From Cyanobium sp. PCC 7001 (GTDB taxonomy: Bacteria > Cyanobacteriota > Cyanobacteriia > PCC-6307 > Cyanobiaceae): 64,000 nt of DNA. Location: NCBI RefSeq assembly GCF_000155635.1, contig NZ_DS990556.1, positions 734,416-798,415 of the forward strand, in the 5' to 3' direction. Below the pieces are notes generated by a model that saw nothing but the letters and a program-made list of their open reading frames with translations, searched no databases and had not been told where the DNA came from. Positions 39,798-48,910 of this stretch are shown piece by piece. Every line of letters begins with the position of its first letter. Position 1 is the first letter of the stretch. The translations under genes and the position numbers were made by a program.

Positions 39798-40340
39798 TCA
39801 GGAGGGCTGCAACCAGAGGCGCAGATCGAAGCGGCCAGGGTCAAGCGGTTCCAGGGCGCAGGCCAGACCCTGGCCGAAGAAGCGGCCGAGGCGCTCCTCC
39901 TGGGCCTGCCAGCGCTCGAAGGGAACGGCGCCGGTCTCGAAGCTGAGCTTCAGGCCGTAGTGGCCCTGTTCCTCCAGCTCCTCCACCGCCACCAGCTGGG
40001 GAGGGGCGTCGTCATCCCACAGCTTCAGCACCTCGAGGGAACTCTCCAGGTGGGCCTTCTGCCCGTAGCGCCAGCGCATCACATCCTTGAGCAGCTTGCG
40101 CAGGGGTTCGCTTTCGGGCCGCTCCCGCAGATCCCGGAACCGCGCCGCTGGCGTGATCCGCTCCGGTGGTGGCAATTCCGACGATTTGAGGGCCAGCCCC
40201 CCCAGCAGAATCGGGATTCCGTAGAAGATGGTGGGCAGGCTCAGGTTGGGATTGCCGGTGGCGTAACCGATCCAGCCGATCACCGAGAGGGCGGCTCCCG
40301 CCACCGTGACCAGGCTGCCGGGAGAGAGAAGTGCTTGCAT
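39798..40340 (-). CDS. DUF2854 membrane-associated protein
   Basis: A 180-residue protein from ATG 40340. Two hydrophobic N-terminal segments (LVTVAGAALSVIGWIGYATG; TIFYGIPILLGGLALKSSEL) precede a soluble domain with the DVMRWRYGQKAHLESSLE motif typical of the cyanobacterial/plastid DUF2854 family. Function unknown. Longer upstream starts would overlap the divergent small gene and lack coding character. Confidence 0.82.
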   Translation of the reverse strand: MQALLSPGSLVTVAGAALSVIGWIGYATGNPNLSLPTIFYGIPILLGGLALKSSELPPPERITPAARFRDLRERPESEPLRKLLKDVMRWRYGQKAHLESSLEVLKLWDDDAPPQLVAVEELEEQGHYGLKLSFETGAVPFERWQAQEERLGRFFGQGLACALEPLDPGRFDLRLWLQPS

Positions 40341-40374
40341 GACGCCATCTTCCTGTATGCCGCGAGCGGTTGAG

Positions 40375-40632
40375 ATGACCAGCCAGCCCGATTCCGCCCA
40401 GCCCGGCCCCGCCGAGCCAGCCGCTGCTGCCGCGGCCCCCGCGCCCCAGCCCGCCGCCGGCCAACCCACCACCGCTGAACTGATCAGCCAGCTCCAGGCT
40501 GACAGGCTCTGGCTGCTGCGCCAGATCGATGCCGGCGCCTGGCCGGCCTGGCGGCTCGACCTGGCCGCCCTGGAGCGGGAGCTGGGCGAGCTGCTCGACC
40601 GGGTGGCGGAGGTGGAGACATCCGCCAGGTGA
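40375..40632 (+). CDS. Small acidic/coiled-coil protein
   Basis: An 85-residue protein from ATG 40375. The first 35 residues are Ala/Pro/Gln-rich and disordered; the C-terminal part (ELISQLQADRLWLLRQI and DLAALERELGELLDRVAEVE) forms a likely coiled coil. Family not recognised. It is divergent from DUF2854 and convergent with ssb. Confidence 0.55.
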   Translation: MTSQPDSAQPGPAEPAAAAAAPAPQPAAGQPTTAELISQLQADRLWLLRQIDAGAWPAWRLDLAALERELGELLDRVAEVETSAR

Positions 40633-40639
40633 CCGGCCC

Positions 40640-41134
40640 TCAGAAGGGGATCTCGTCGTCGCCTTCGGGCAGGTCGGGCACCAGGGGGGAGGCGTTCCAG
40701 GTGGGTGGCTCCTGAGCCGGGGCCGGCGGGGGTGCAGGCGCGGCCGAGGCACGGATCGGCTGCTCCCGCGGCGCGGCCGCAGCCGCTGGCTGGGCGGCCA
40801 TTCCGGACCCACCTGCGGCAGGGCCCTGGCCAGCCTGCAGGGGGTGCAGACGGGAGAGCGTGAACTCGGCCCGCTTCTCCTTGAGGCCGTCGGGCCGGGT
40901 GACGGTGTTCATCCGCAGCCGGCCTTCGATCATCAGGCGCTGACCCACCTGCACCCGGTTCTGCAGGTCCTGCGCCAGGTTGCCCCAGCCCACCACCTTC
41001 AGCTGCCCGGGCGGGTCATCGGGACGCAGTCCCTCCAGCTGCACGGCCATCTCCGCCACGGGCGTCTGGTTGTCCTGGGTGTAGCGAACCTGGGGGGCCT
41101 CGAGCACATCAACTTCCAGCAGACAGTGGTTCAC
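40640..41134 (-). CDS. ssb: Single-stranded DNA-binding protein
   Basis: A 164-residue OB-fold protein. The core (LEVDVLEAPQVRYTQ, LKVVGWGNLAQDL, MIEGRLRMNTV) is followed by a Pro/Ala-rich linker and the C-terminal acidic tip DDEIPF, through which SSB recruits repair and replication proteins. Start is GTG 41134. Sequence is closer to the cyanobacterial Ycf41-type SSB than to the E. coli protein. Divergent from cobK with 32 bases between. Confidence 0.9.
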   Translation of the reverse strand: MNHCLLEVDVLEAPQVRYTQDNQTPVAEMAVQLEGLRPDDPPGQLKVVGWGNLAQDLQNRVQVGQRLMIEGRLRMNTVTRPDGLKEKRAEFTLSRLHPLQAGQGPAAGGSGMAAQPAAAAAPREQPIRASAAPAPPPAPAQEPPTWNASPLVPDLPEGDDEIPF

Positions 41135-41166
41135 TCGCCAACGACCAGCGGAATGGCCCCATCCTG

Positions 41167-42033
41167 ATGCAAGGGGGTAACCAGCACCAGTTCGTGCTCC
41201 CCGGGCCGCCCGCCCTTGGCCAGGGCCAGAGGCTGTGGCTGTTCGCGGGAACGGGGGAGGGGCCTGGGCTGGCGCAGCAGCTGCTGGCCCAGGGCTGGCG
41301 CCTGCGGATCAGCGTGGTGGACCCTGTGGCCGCGAAGCCCTACGGGCCACTCAGGCCCGTCGAGATCTGCGCAGGGCCGCTGGCAGGGCCGGCAGCCCTC
41401 AAGGACGCCCTGGCGGAGGCGGCCACCGGGGACGATCCCTTCGCCGCAGTGATTGACGCCACCCACCCCTTCGCCGAGCGGATCCACGCCACCCTCGCCC
41501 AGGGATGCGCCGCAAGCCGCCTGCCGCTGCTGCGGCTCCGCAGGCCGTCCTGCCGGATGGAGGAGGCCTCCACCACCCTGCTGCCCCACCTGGAAGCCCT
41601 GGCCGGCCTGGACCTGCGGGACAGCCGCCTGCTGCTGGCGATCGGAGCGCGCCAGCTCGGCGTGGCCGTGGCACGCACGCCCGGAGCCCTGCACCACGCA
41701 CGGCTGTTGCCCACCGCCTTCAGCCTGCAGCAGGCCATGGCGGCGGGGTTGCCGCCCCAGCGGGTGGCCTGCCTGAGACCCACTGGCACAGGGGCGATCG
41801 AGGCGGCGCTGGTGAGGCGCTGGGGGATCGATCGGATCCTGGCGCGTCAGTCCGGCGGCGAGCCGGAGCGCCGCTGGCACCGGATCGCCGCCCGCCAGGG
41901 GTGCCGCCTGCTGCTGCTGCAACGCCCCGAACCCCGCGTCGACGTGCCCCAGCTGAGCAGCTCCGAGCTGGTGCGGCATCTGGCCCGCTGGGCGCCCGAT
42001 GGCGGCTCCGGGAGCAGCATGGGCGGCATCTGA
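41167..42033 (+). CDS. cobK: Precorrin-6A reductase
   Basis: A 288-residue enzyme of corrin-ring synthesis. The N-terminal nucleotide motif LWLFAGTGEGPGLAQQL and DATHPFAERIHA are the family hallmarks of CobK/CbiJ; the C-terminal RDSRLLLAIGARQL and ILARQSGGEPE segments also fit. It supports a functional (pseudo)cobalamin pathway together with cobO at the right edge. cutA follows after 13 bases. Confidence 0.9.
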   Translation: MQGGNQHQFVLPGPPALGQGQRLWLFAGTGEGPGLAQQLLAQGWRLRISVVDPVAAKPYGPLRPVEICAGPLAGPAALKDALAEAATGDDPFAAVIDATHPFAERIHATLAQGCAASRLPLLRLRRPSCRMEEASTTLLPHLEALAGLDLRDSRLLLAIGARQLGVAVARTPGALHHARLLPTAFSLQQAMAAGLPPQRVACLRPTGTGAIEAALVRRWGIDRILARQSGGEPERRWHRIAARQGCRLLLLQRPEPRVDVPQLSSSELVRHLARWAPDGGSGSSMGGI

Positions 42034-42046
42034 ACCCCCAGACCCG

Positions 42047-42433
42047 ATGGTGCCTCCCGATCCGCAGCACCACCCCTTCCACCACGGCAGCGGGCTGGTG
42101 CTGGCGCTCACCACCGAAGCCAACGAGGTGCTGGCCGAAGCCCTGGCCACGGCGGTGCTGGAGGCGGGACTGGCGGCCTGCGTGGCCCTCACCCCGTGCC
42201 GTTCGCTCTACCGCTGGCAGGGGGTGCTGGAGCGCAGCCACGAGGTGCAGCTGCTGATCAAGTGCCACCCGACCCGGCTGGATGCCCTCTGGCGCCTGGT
42301 GCGGGAGCGCCACAGCTACACCACGCCGGAATGGATCACCTGGCCCGCCCACCCCAGCGAGGACTACGGGGCATGGCTGGCCGGCTGCTGTGGAGTGGCG
42401 GAGCAGGCGGCAGCCCCAGCCGAAACCGCTTAG
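42047..42433 (+). CDS. cutA: CutA-type divalent cation tolerance protein
   Basis: A 128-residue trimeric protein. The motif VLEAGLAACVALTPCRSLYRWQG and the later VRERHSYTTPEWITWP are diagnostic of CutA1. Proposed roles in metal tolerance or signalling are not settled. ATG 42047 leaves a short N-terminal extension. Co-directional with cobK and probably co-transcribed. Confidence 0.93.
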   Translation: MVPPDPQHHPFHHGSGLVLALTTEANEVLAEALATAVLEAGLAACVALTPCRSLYRWQGVLERSHEVQLLIKCHPTRLDALWRLVRERHSYTTPEWITWPAHPSEDYGAWLAGCCGVAEQAAAPAETA

Positions 42434-43449
42434 GCCGCCGGATCAGGGCTGCAGTGGGCCTGCATCAGGGCCTTGAGGTCAACCATCGGCCGTGGTCCCA
42501 GCTGGGTGACCACCTGGCCGGCGCAGAGGGATCCCAGCTGGCCACAGCGGACGGCATCCCAGCCCTGGGCCAGGCCATGCAGAAAGCCGGCGGCGTAGAG
42601 ATCGCCCGCACCGGTGGTGTCCACCAGGGACCCCAGCTTGAAAGGCTCGATGCGGTGGGTGCTCGAACCCTCGAGCACCACCGAGCCCAGGGCACTGCGG
42701 GTGAGGGCCGCGATCCGGCAGCGGCCCCGCACCTGCTCGAGGGCCGCCTCGAAGCTGTCGGTCTCGTAGAGGGCCATGATCTCCATCTCGTTGGCGAAGA
42801 GCACGTCGACATGGCCGTCGACCAGCTCCTGGAAGCTGGCGCGGTGGCGCTCCACGCAGAAGGCGTCGGAGAGGCTCAGGGCCACCTGACCGCCATGGGA
42901 GCGCGCCACCTCCGCGGCGGCGATGAAGGCCTGTTTGGCGGCGTCGCTGTCCCAGAGGTAGCCCTCCAGGTAGAGCAGCCGGGACTCGGCCACCATCGAG
43001 AGGTCGAGATCGGCCGGGTCGAGCCCGACGGAGGCGCCCAGATAGGTGCACATGGTGCGCTGGGCATCCGGGGTCACCAGGATCAGGCAGCGGGCGGTGG
43101 AGGGTCCCTCCGTCGCCGCCGGCGTCTCGAAGCGGGCGCCCACGGCGCGGATGTCATGGGCAAAGATGCCTCCAAGCTGGTCGTCGCGCACCCGGCCGAT
43201 GAAGCCGGCCCTGCCGCCCAGCTGGGCAATGCCGGCCAGGGTGTTGGCGGCGGATCCGCCGGAGGTCTCCAGACCCGCTCCCACGCTGGCGTAAAGCCGC
43301 TCCGCCCGGGCCTCATCCACCAGGGCCATGGTGCCCTTGGTGAGGTCGTGCTGGGCGAGGAAGGCGTCATCGGCCTGCACGAGCACATCGACGATGGCGT
43401 TGCCGATGCCGACGACATCGAGGCTCTTCTCGAGGCTCTGGGTGGTCAT
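42430..43449 (-). CDS. Adenosine kinase-like PfkB sugar kinase
   Basis: A 339-residue PfkB-family kinase. N-terminal GIGNAIVDVLVQAD, the GGSAANTLAGIAQLGG motif and the C-terminal catalytic signature DTTGAGDLYAAGFLHG are present. Overall pattern matches bacterial adenosine kinase, which recycles adenosine to AMP. purA lies 105 bases upstream on the same strand, so both adenine-nucleotide genes may be co-expressed. Convergent overlap of 4 bases with cutA. Confidence 0.9.
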   Translation of the reverse strand: MTTQSLEKSLDVVGIGNAIVDVLVQADDAFLAQHDLTKGTMALVDEARAERLYASVGAGLETSGGSAANTLAGIAQLGGRAGFIGRVRDDQLGGIFAHDIRAVGARFETPAATEGPSTARCLILVTPDAQRTMCTYLGASVGLDPADLDLSMVAESRLLYLEGYLWDSDAAKQAFIAAAEVARSHGGQVALSLSDAFCVERHRASFQELVDGHVDVLFANEMEIMALYETDSFEAALEQVRGRCRIAALTRSALGSVVLEGSSTHRIEPFKLGSLVDTTGAGDLYAAGFLHGLAQGWDAVRCGQLGSLCAGQVVTQLGPRPMVDLKALMQAHCSPDPAA

Positions 43450-43554
43450 GGGGAATGGCGGGGCGCAGGACTTGGGTGCAGGAGCGGCGGTGCTGAAGCA
43501 ACGGTGCTGATGCGGCGCTGTTGAAGCGGCGCTGTGGCTCGGTTGTGGCCAGCG

Positions 43555-44874
43555 TCAGACGCTGAGCAGGGCCCGCTTGGGCCCGTGGATCGGATCCTCG
43601 ACCACGATCGTCTGATCCCGATCGGCGCCCAGCGACACGATGGCGATCGGCACCTCCATCAGCTCGGCGAGGAAGCGCAGGTAGCTCATGGCGGTGGCGG
43701 GGAGATCCTCGAGGCTGCGGCAGTCGGCCGTGGAGGTCTGCCAGCCCGGCAGGGTCTCGAACACCGGACGGCAGCGGGCGAACACCTCGGCGCTGCTTGG
43801 GAAATGCTCGATGCGCTCACCGTCGAGCTCGTAGGCCACGCACACCTTGATGGCGTCGAGTTCATCCAGCACATCGAGCTTGGTGATGGCCAGGCAGTCC
43901 AGGCCGTTCACCTCCACGGCATAGCGGCCGATCACCCCGTCGAACCAGCCGCAGCGGCGGCGCCGGCCCGTGGTGGTGCCGTACTCGCCGCCGCGGTCGC
44001 AGAGATGGTCGTTGAGACTGCCGTCCAGCTCGGTGGGGAACGGCCCCTCCCCCACCCGGGTGGTGTAGGCCTTGGCCACGCCGATCACACGGTCGATCAG
44101 GGTGGGGCCCACCCCGGCGCCGATGCAGGCGCCGCCGCTCACGGGGTTGGAGGAGGTGACGTAGGGGTAGGTGCCGTGGTCGAGGTCCAGCAGGGTGCCC
44201 TGGGCCCCCTCGAACAGGATGTTCTGGCGGGCCCGGGCCGCCTCGTGGATGGTGCGGGTGCAGTCCACCACGTGGGGAGCCAGCCGCTGGCCGTATCCGA
44301 CGTACTCCTGTACCACGGCCTCGAAGTCCAGGGGCGCGATCCCGTAGAGCTTCTCGAGGATCTCGTTCTTCTCGGCCAGGGGACCGGCCAGCCGGTCGCG
44401 CAGACGGGCCTCGTCGAGGATGTCGATGATGCGGATGCCGTTCCGCTCCGACTTGTCGGCATAGGTGGGTCCGATGCCCCGGCCCGTGGTGCCGATCCGG
44501 CGGTCGCCGCGCCGCTGCTCCATCGCCTGGTCCAGCAGGCGGTGGTAAGGCATCGTCACGTGGGCGGTGGAGGCCAGCCGCAGGCCCGAGATGTCGATGC
44601 CGAACTCGGCCAGCATGTCGAGCTCCTCGAGCATGACCCGGGGGTCGACCACGGTGCCGGAGCCGATCAGGCAGACGGTGTCGGGATAGAGAATGCCGGA
44701 GGGGATGAGGTGCAGCTTCAGCACCTTGTCATCCACCACGATCGTGTGGCCGGCATTGACGCCACCCTGGTAGCGCACGACCACATCGGCGGAGCGGCTC
44801 AGCAGATCGGTGATCTTGCCCTTGCCCTCGTCACCCCACTGCGCACCGATGACGACGACGTTGGCCAAGGACAC
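43555..44874 (-). CDS. purA: Adenylosuccinate synthetase
   Basis: A 439-residue enzyme making adenylosuccinate from IMP, GTP and aspartate. The N-terminal QWGDEGKGK motif, GVNAGHTIV, the [14 protein letters not shown] segment and the C-terminal [13 protein letters not shown] motif are intact. Start is GTG 44874. The purA-psb27-proS order is usual in cyanobacteria. Confidence 0.97.
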   Translation of the reverse strand: MSLANVVVIGAQWGDEGKGKITDLLSRSADVVVRYQGGVNAGHTIVVDDKVLKLHLIPSGILYPDTVCLIGSGTVVDPRVMLEELDMLAEFGIDISGLRLASTAHVTMPYHRLLDQAMEQRRGDRRIGTTGRGIGPTYADKSERNGIRIIDILDEARLRDRLAGPLAEKNEILEKLYGIAPLDFEAVVQEYVGYGQRLAPHVVDCTRTIHEAARARQNILFEGAQGTLLDLDHGTYPYVTSSNPVSGGACIGAGVGPTLIDRVIGVAKAYTTRVGEGPFPTELDGSLNDHLCDRGGEYGTTTGRRRRCGWFDGVIGRYAVEVNGLDCLAITKLDVLDELDAIKVCVAYELDGERIEHFPSSAEVFARCRPVFETLPGWQTSTADCRSLEDLPATAMSYLRFLAELMEVPIAIVSLGADRDQTIVVEDPIHGPKRALLSV

Positions 44875-44963
44875 AGCGGCTCGCAGCCGCTTCAGAGCAC
44901 AACTGGAGAGACTCTCAGATCGAGGTCCCGTTCGTCAAAACCGGCGCCGGCTCCAGGCTGGGC

Positions 44964-45395
44964 TCAGGCCCCCCGCACCACGCCGCGCTCGGCCTTCTGC
45001 AGCTCCTTGGTGACCCGATCCCGCAGCGCCTCGGGCACAGGACGGTTGGGGTAGTTGGCGTAGTGACCGGCCAGAGAATTGAGGGCGGTCTGCATCGTGG
45101 TGAAGGAGGCCAGGCCGTGGACCGCCGTGCGGGGCCGGTAGCGGGCCATGTAGTCGTTGATCAGGCCGCGGGCCTCGGTTTCGGCCTCGGCCCGGCCGGG
45201 ATCGTCCGCGGAGAGGCTCACGGTGGCGATCAGGGCATCGGCCACGGCCACCGTGTCATCCACGTAGTTGCCGGTGAGGCTCTGGGTGCTGCTGCAGGCC
45301 GTCAGCAGCAGGCAGGCGGCCAGGCAGGCGGCGAGAAGGGCGCGGCTCCAGTTCCCCAGCAGGCGGCGGACCGGGTTGAGGATCACAGCGGCCAT
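44964..45395 (-). CDS. psb27: Photosystem II assembly lipoprotein Psb27
   Basis: A 143-residue lumenal lipoprotein that binds CP43 and prevents early assembly of the manganese cluster during PSII repair. Signal peptide with lipobox LLTAC (Cys34), followed by the four-helix domain containing LTGNYVDDTVAVADAL and FTTMQTALNSLAGHYANYP. ATG 45395 is preferred to the TTG one codon upstream. Between purA and proS as in other cyanobacteria. Confidence 0.95.
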   Translation of the reverse strand: MAAVILNPVRRLLGNWSRALLAACLAACLLLTACSSTQSLTGNYVDDTVAVADALIATVSLSADDPGRAEAETEARGLINDYMARYRPRTAVHGLASFTTMQTALNSLAGHYANYPNRPVPEALRDRVTKELQKAERGVVRGA

Positions 45396-45419
45396 CAAGG
45401 AGAAGCGGATGGGTCGATC

Positions 45420-47267
45420 CTACGGATCGCCATCCACAGGGGCGTCCGCCAGTCCGCGCCGCTCCCGGGCCAGGGCGGGGAGCAGCCGCTCCAGCAGGGC
45501 CTCGGCGGCAAGATCGACGCGGACCCCATCGGCCCGGCGCACCAGTTCCACCTGGCCGTCAGGGGCACCGCGACCCACCACCACCCGCCAGGGAATCCCG
45601 ATCAGATCGGCGTCCTTGAATTTCACGCCGGCCCTCTCGCTCCGGTCATCCAGCAGGGTGTCCACCCCCGCCTGCTGCAGCGTGGCGTAGATCTGCTCGC
45701 CGAGGGCCGCCTGGGTGGCATCGGCGCCATTCGCCACCACCACGATCACCTCGAACGGCGCGATCGGCGTGGGCCAACGGATGCCCTGATCGTCGTGGTG
45801 CTGCTCCACCGCCGCCTGGGCGAGCCGTGACACACCGATGCCGTAGCAGCCCATCCACAGGGGCTCCTCCTCGCCGGCCTCATTGGTGAAGCTGGCCTCC
45901 ATCGCCGAGGAGTACTTGCGGCCGAGCTGGAAGATGTGGCCCACCTCGATGCCCCGGCTGGACTGCAGACACTGGTCCGGATCGTGCACGCAGCGATCAC
46001 CGGGCTGGGCGGCCCGCAGGTCGAGCGGCTCGGGCAGGGGGCAGAGCACACCCCAGGCGGCGCCGCGCCGGTGCTGATCCCCCTGGTTGGCGCCGCACAC
46101 GAAGGCGGGCAGCGCTGCGGCGGTGTGATCCACCAGCCGCAGGAACCGGGGAATCCACTGCCGGGCGCCCTCGAGGTGCCCATCGGCGAGGTCGGGGCCG
46201 AGGAAACCGAAGGGCAGCGGGGCGAGACCCTCCCTGGCGAGTGCCTCCTCGCTGAGGGGGGTGATGTCGAGCAGGGTGCCGTGGTGCTCGCCGCAGCGCT
46301 GGCTGACGGCATTGGCCAGCTTCACGTCGTTGAGCAGCTGATCGCCCCGCAGGCTCACGAGCAGGGGCTGGATGCTGCCGTCCTCGAAGCGCGCCAGCAG
46401 CAGCAGCACCTTCACCACCTGGCTGGGATCGAGTCCATGGGCGGCCGTGAGGCTGTCGATCGTGCCCTGTGCCGGGGTGGAGAACAGTTCGCCAGCCCCC
46501 TCGGCGCGGAGGCCACCGGGCAGGGGAACGGGCTCGGGGGCCAGGGAAACGGCCCGCTCCTGATTGGCGGCATAACGACCGTCCGCACTGCTGAGCACCA
46601 GGTCCTCGCCGGCGTCGGCCGTGACCATGAATTCCTGGCTCGCCGAGCCACCGATGGCACCGCTGTCGGCCTCCACGGCCAGGGCCCGCAGACCGCAGCG
46701 GCGGAAGATGCGCGCATAGGCCCGGTCCATGGCGGCATAGGTCCGGCGCAGCGAGGCCTCGTCGGCATGGAAGGAGTAGGCGTCCTTCATGATGAATTCG
46801 CGGCCCCGCATCAGCCCGAAACGCGGTCGGATCTCGTCGCGGAATTTGGTCTGGATCTGATAGAGGGTCACCGGCAGCTGCCGGTAGGAGCGCAGCAGAT
46901 CGGCGGCCAGGGCCGTGACCACCTCCTCGTGGGTGGGGCCGAGCCCCATGGCGCGTCCCTGACGGTCCTCGAGGTGGAACATGATCCCCTCGCCATCGGT
47001 GTAGCCGCTCCAGCGCCCGCTGCGCTGCCAGAGCTCGGCGGGCTGCATCTGGGGCAGCAGGGTTTCGAGGGCCCCGATGGCGTCGAGCTCCTCCCGCACG
47101 ATGGCGGACACCTTGCGGAGCACCCGCCAGAGCAGGGGCAGGTAGGCATAGATGCCGCTGCCGATCCGTCGCATGTAGCCCGCCCTGAGCAGCAGCTTGT
47201 GGGAGGGGATTTCAGCCTCGGCGGGATCATCCCGCAGCGTCACCAGCATCAGGCGGGAGACGCGCAT
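45420..47267 (-). CDS. proS: Prolyl-tRNA synthetase
   Basis: A 615-residue class II synthetase of the bacterial type, charging tRNA-Pro. Motif 2 region FRDEIRPRFGLMRGREFIMKDAYSF and motif 3 GCYGIGVSRL are clear; the editing insertion domain (about residues 225-400) is present. ATG 47267. No damage seen. Confidence 0.97.
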   Translation of the reverse strand: MRVSRLMLVTLRDDPAEAEIPSHKLLLRAGYMRRIGSGIYAYLPLLWRVLRKVSAIVREELDAIGALETLLPQMQPAELWQRSGRWSGYTDGEGIMFHLEDRQGRAMGLGPTHEEVVTALAADLLRSYRQLPVTLYQIQTKFRDEIRPRFGLMRGREFIMKDAYSFHADEASLRRTYAAMDRAYARIFRRCGLRALAVEADSGAIGGSASQEFMVTADAGEDLVLSSADGRYAANQERAVSLAPEPVPLPGGLRAEGAGELFSTPAQGTIDSLTAAHGLDPSQVVKVLLLLARFEDGSIQPLLVSLRGDQLLNDVKLANAVSQRCGEHHGTLLDITPLSEEALAREGLAPLPFGFLGPDLADGHLEGARQWIPRFLRLVDHTAAALPAFVCGANQGDQHRRGAAWGVLCPLPEPLDLRAAQPGDRCVHDPDQCLQSSRGIEVGHIFQLGRKYSSAMEASFTNEAGEEEPLWMGCYGIGVSRLAQAAVEQHHDDQGIRWPTPIAPFEVIVVVANGADATQAALGEQIYATLQQAGVDTLLDDRSERAGVKFKDADLIGIPWRVVVGRGAPDGQVELVRRADGVRVDLAAEALLERLLPALARERRGLADAPVDGDP

Positions 47268-47445
47268 GGCAGAGAGCGACAGGGAGGGCGGAAACTACCA
47301 CCGCTGCACCGCTCACCGGCTCGGATCAGCCGGCTCGCCGGCCCGCGCGGCCGCTGGCCCGAGGGTGAAGTAGCGGCCACCACCGCGGAGGCCGGGCAGC
47401 TCTGCTAACTTCAACCCTTGATCCAAAGCGTCTCATCCGAGTCCC

Positions 47446-47940
47446 ATGATCACCAGCCCCAGTGATGGCGTCTTCAAGACGGAGACCAGGGGACTGGGAG
47501 GAAGCACCGGAGCCATGCCCCCGCCAGTCGAGGGCGCCGAGGCCCTGATCAGCATCGACGAGGTGCAGAAGGCCCTGAACCGCTCGCGGGCCTCGGTGTA
47601 CCGCTACACCAACACCGATCCCCGCAACCTCAATCCCCCCTTCAACCCAAGGCGGCTCAACCCCGAGTACCGCAGCGACCAGAAGGACCCCCTGCTCTTC
47701 CACCCCCATGAAGTGGCCCGCTTCGCCCGGGATGTGCTGCGCATCAAGGAAGTCACGGTGGAGGTGCTGAACTCCCCTTCCACCGCCACGCAGCAGCTGC
47801 TGGGCGCCATCCTCGAGGAACTGCGCATCATCCGCGGCCAGCTCAGCCAGCTCGACCAGCTGCAAAGCCCCGCTGCCAAGCCCCCCGGCCCCACCGAACT
47901 GGCCGCCCGCTTCGACCCCCAGTCGCGGCCTGCCGCCTGA
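47446..47940 (+). CDS. HTH-type protein, MerR/resolvase-like DNA-binding motif
   Basis: A 164-residue protein. An N-terminal DNA-binding-like motif (LISIDEVQKALNRSRASVYRYTNTDP) is followed by basic Asn/Arg-Pro-rich residues (NPPFNPRRLNPEYRSDQ) and a helical region with ILEELRIIRGQLSQLDQLQS that may form a coiled coil. This looks like a small sequence-specific regulator conserved next to proS; target unknown. ATG 47446 is divergent from proS. Confidence 0.7.
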   Translation: MITSPSDGVFKTETRGLGGSTGAMPPPVEGAEALISIDEVQKALNRSRASVYRYTNTDPRNLNPPFNPRRLNPEYRSDQKDPLLFHPHEVARFARDVLRIKEVTVEVLNSPSTATQQLLGAILEELRIIRGQLSQLDQLQSPAAKPPGPTELAARFDPQSRPAA

Positions 47941-48129
47941 ACCCCGGTCACGCTCCGCGCGTTGAGCCCGGGTCGCGTTGCGTGCGCTGAGCCCGGGGTG
48001 TCATTCCGGCCTACAGGGTGCCAGGATTGAGCCAATCCATTCGATCGCCCAGGTTTCGGTCTTCCACCGCCGCCCGGCCCCGGCCCCGTGCAAGCACACG
48101 GGCACGGCCAGGCGGCGTTGACCACCTCC

Positions 48130-48447
48130 ATGACCCCATCCGCCCTGCCCCAACGCCCTGCTGACGGCACCCAGTCCACGCGAGGCTCCCTCCCCGAACC
48201 CCATTCCCCCAAAGCGCTGGCGTCGGATTCGAATGAGGACCCCCACAGTCCGGGCCTTCAGCCCCTCGCCTTCCTGCTCGGCAGCCTGATCGGCCTGCTG
48301 ACAGCCATCGTTCCCCTGGCCACCGTGGTGGCAGGTCGTCCGGCTCCGCCGGGTCCCGCTCTCTTCTATGGATCTCAGCCAACTGCCGGCATCCCCAGCG
48401 CCCGGGCTGGTGAACCTGGTGGTGGAGATCCCGGCCGGCAGCCGTAA
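48130..48447 (+). CDS. Small single-pass membrane protein overlapping ppa
   Basis: A 105-residue protein from ATG 48130 with one strong membrane helix [24 protein letters not shown] and a Ser/Pro-rich N-terminus. Its last 80 bases overlap the start of ppa in another frame, which is unusual; a shorter product ended by an unseen frameshift, or a spurious frame, cannot be excluded. The hydrophobic segment is not expected by chance from GC-rich codons, which supports coding. Confidence 0.4.
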   Translation: MTPSALPQRPADGTQSTRGSLPEPHSPKALASDSNEDPHSPGLQPLAFLLGSLIGLLTAIVPLATVVAGRPAPPGPALFYGSQPTAGIPSARAGEPGGGDPGRQP

Positions 48448-48910
48448 CAAGTACGAATACAACGCCACTGCCGGCGTGATGGCCCTCGATCGGGTGCTGC
48501 ACTCCTCCGTGCGCTACCCCTTCGACTACGGATTCGTACCCAACACCCTGGCCGATGACGGCGCTCCCCTGGATGCCATGGTGATCATGGAGGAGCCCAC
48601 CTTCGCCGGCTGTCTGATCCGCGCCAGGCCGATCGGCATCCTGGACATGGTGGATTCCGGTGCCCACGACGGCAAGTTGCTCTGCGTGCCGGAGGCGGGA
48701 TTCCGCCACCAGCAGATCCGCTCGATCCGCCAGATCGCCCCGAACACCCTCGAGGAAGTGGCGGAGTTCTTCCGCACCTACAAGAACATGGAGGGGCGGG
48801 TGACCCAGATCCAGGGCTGGCTCGACCACGATGCCGTGCCTGCCCTGCTGGAGCACTGCATCGACGCGGCGGAGGGCGGCGGGCATGCCCCGGCGGACCC
48901 TGAGCCCTAG
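48368..48910 (+). CDS. ppa: Family I inorganic pyrophosphatase, canonical cyanobacterial copy, D67A-type
   Basis: A 180-residue protein clearly of the cyanobacterial Ppa type: [36 protein letters not shown] and RTYKNM. The core motif usually written DGDPLD reads DGAPLD: the residue equivalent to the catalytic Asp67 of E. coli is Ala66 (codon gct at 48563-48565). All other ligand positions (Asp63-64, Asp69, Asp in MVDS, HDGK) are present. Its activity may therefore be reduced. A second, intact-looking pyrophosphatase is at 28.2 kb. Confidence 0.93.
   Translation: MDLSQLPASPAPGLVNLVVEIPAGSRNKYEYNATAGVMALDRVLHSSVRYPFDYGFVPNTLADDGAPLDAMVIMEEPTFAGCLIRARPIGILDMVDSGAHDGKLLCVPEAGFRHQQIRSIRQIAPNTLEEVAEFFRTYKNMEGRVTQIQGWLDHDAVPALLEHCIDAAEGGGHAPADPEP

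Noticed and set aside
47941-48008. Two imperfect copies of a gcg-tgagcccgggt string after the HTH gene
   Set aside because: Short and imperfect, lacking symmetry or a T-run; cannot be called a terminator or operator.
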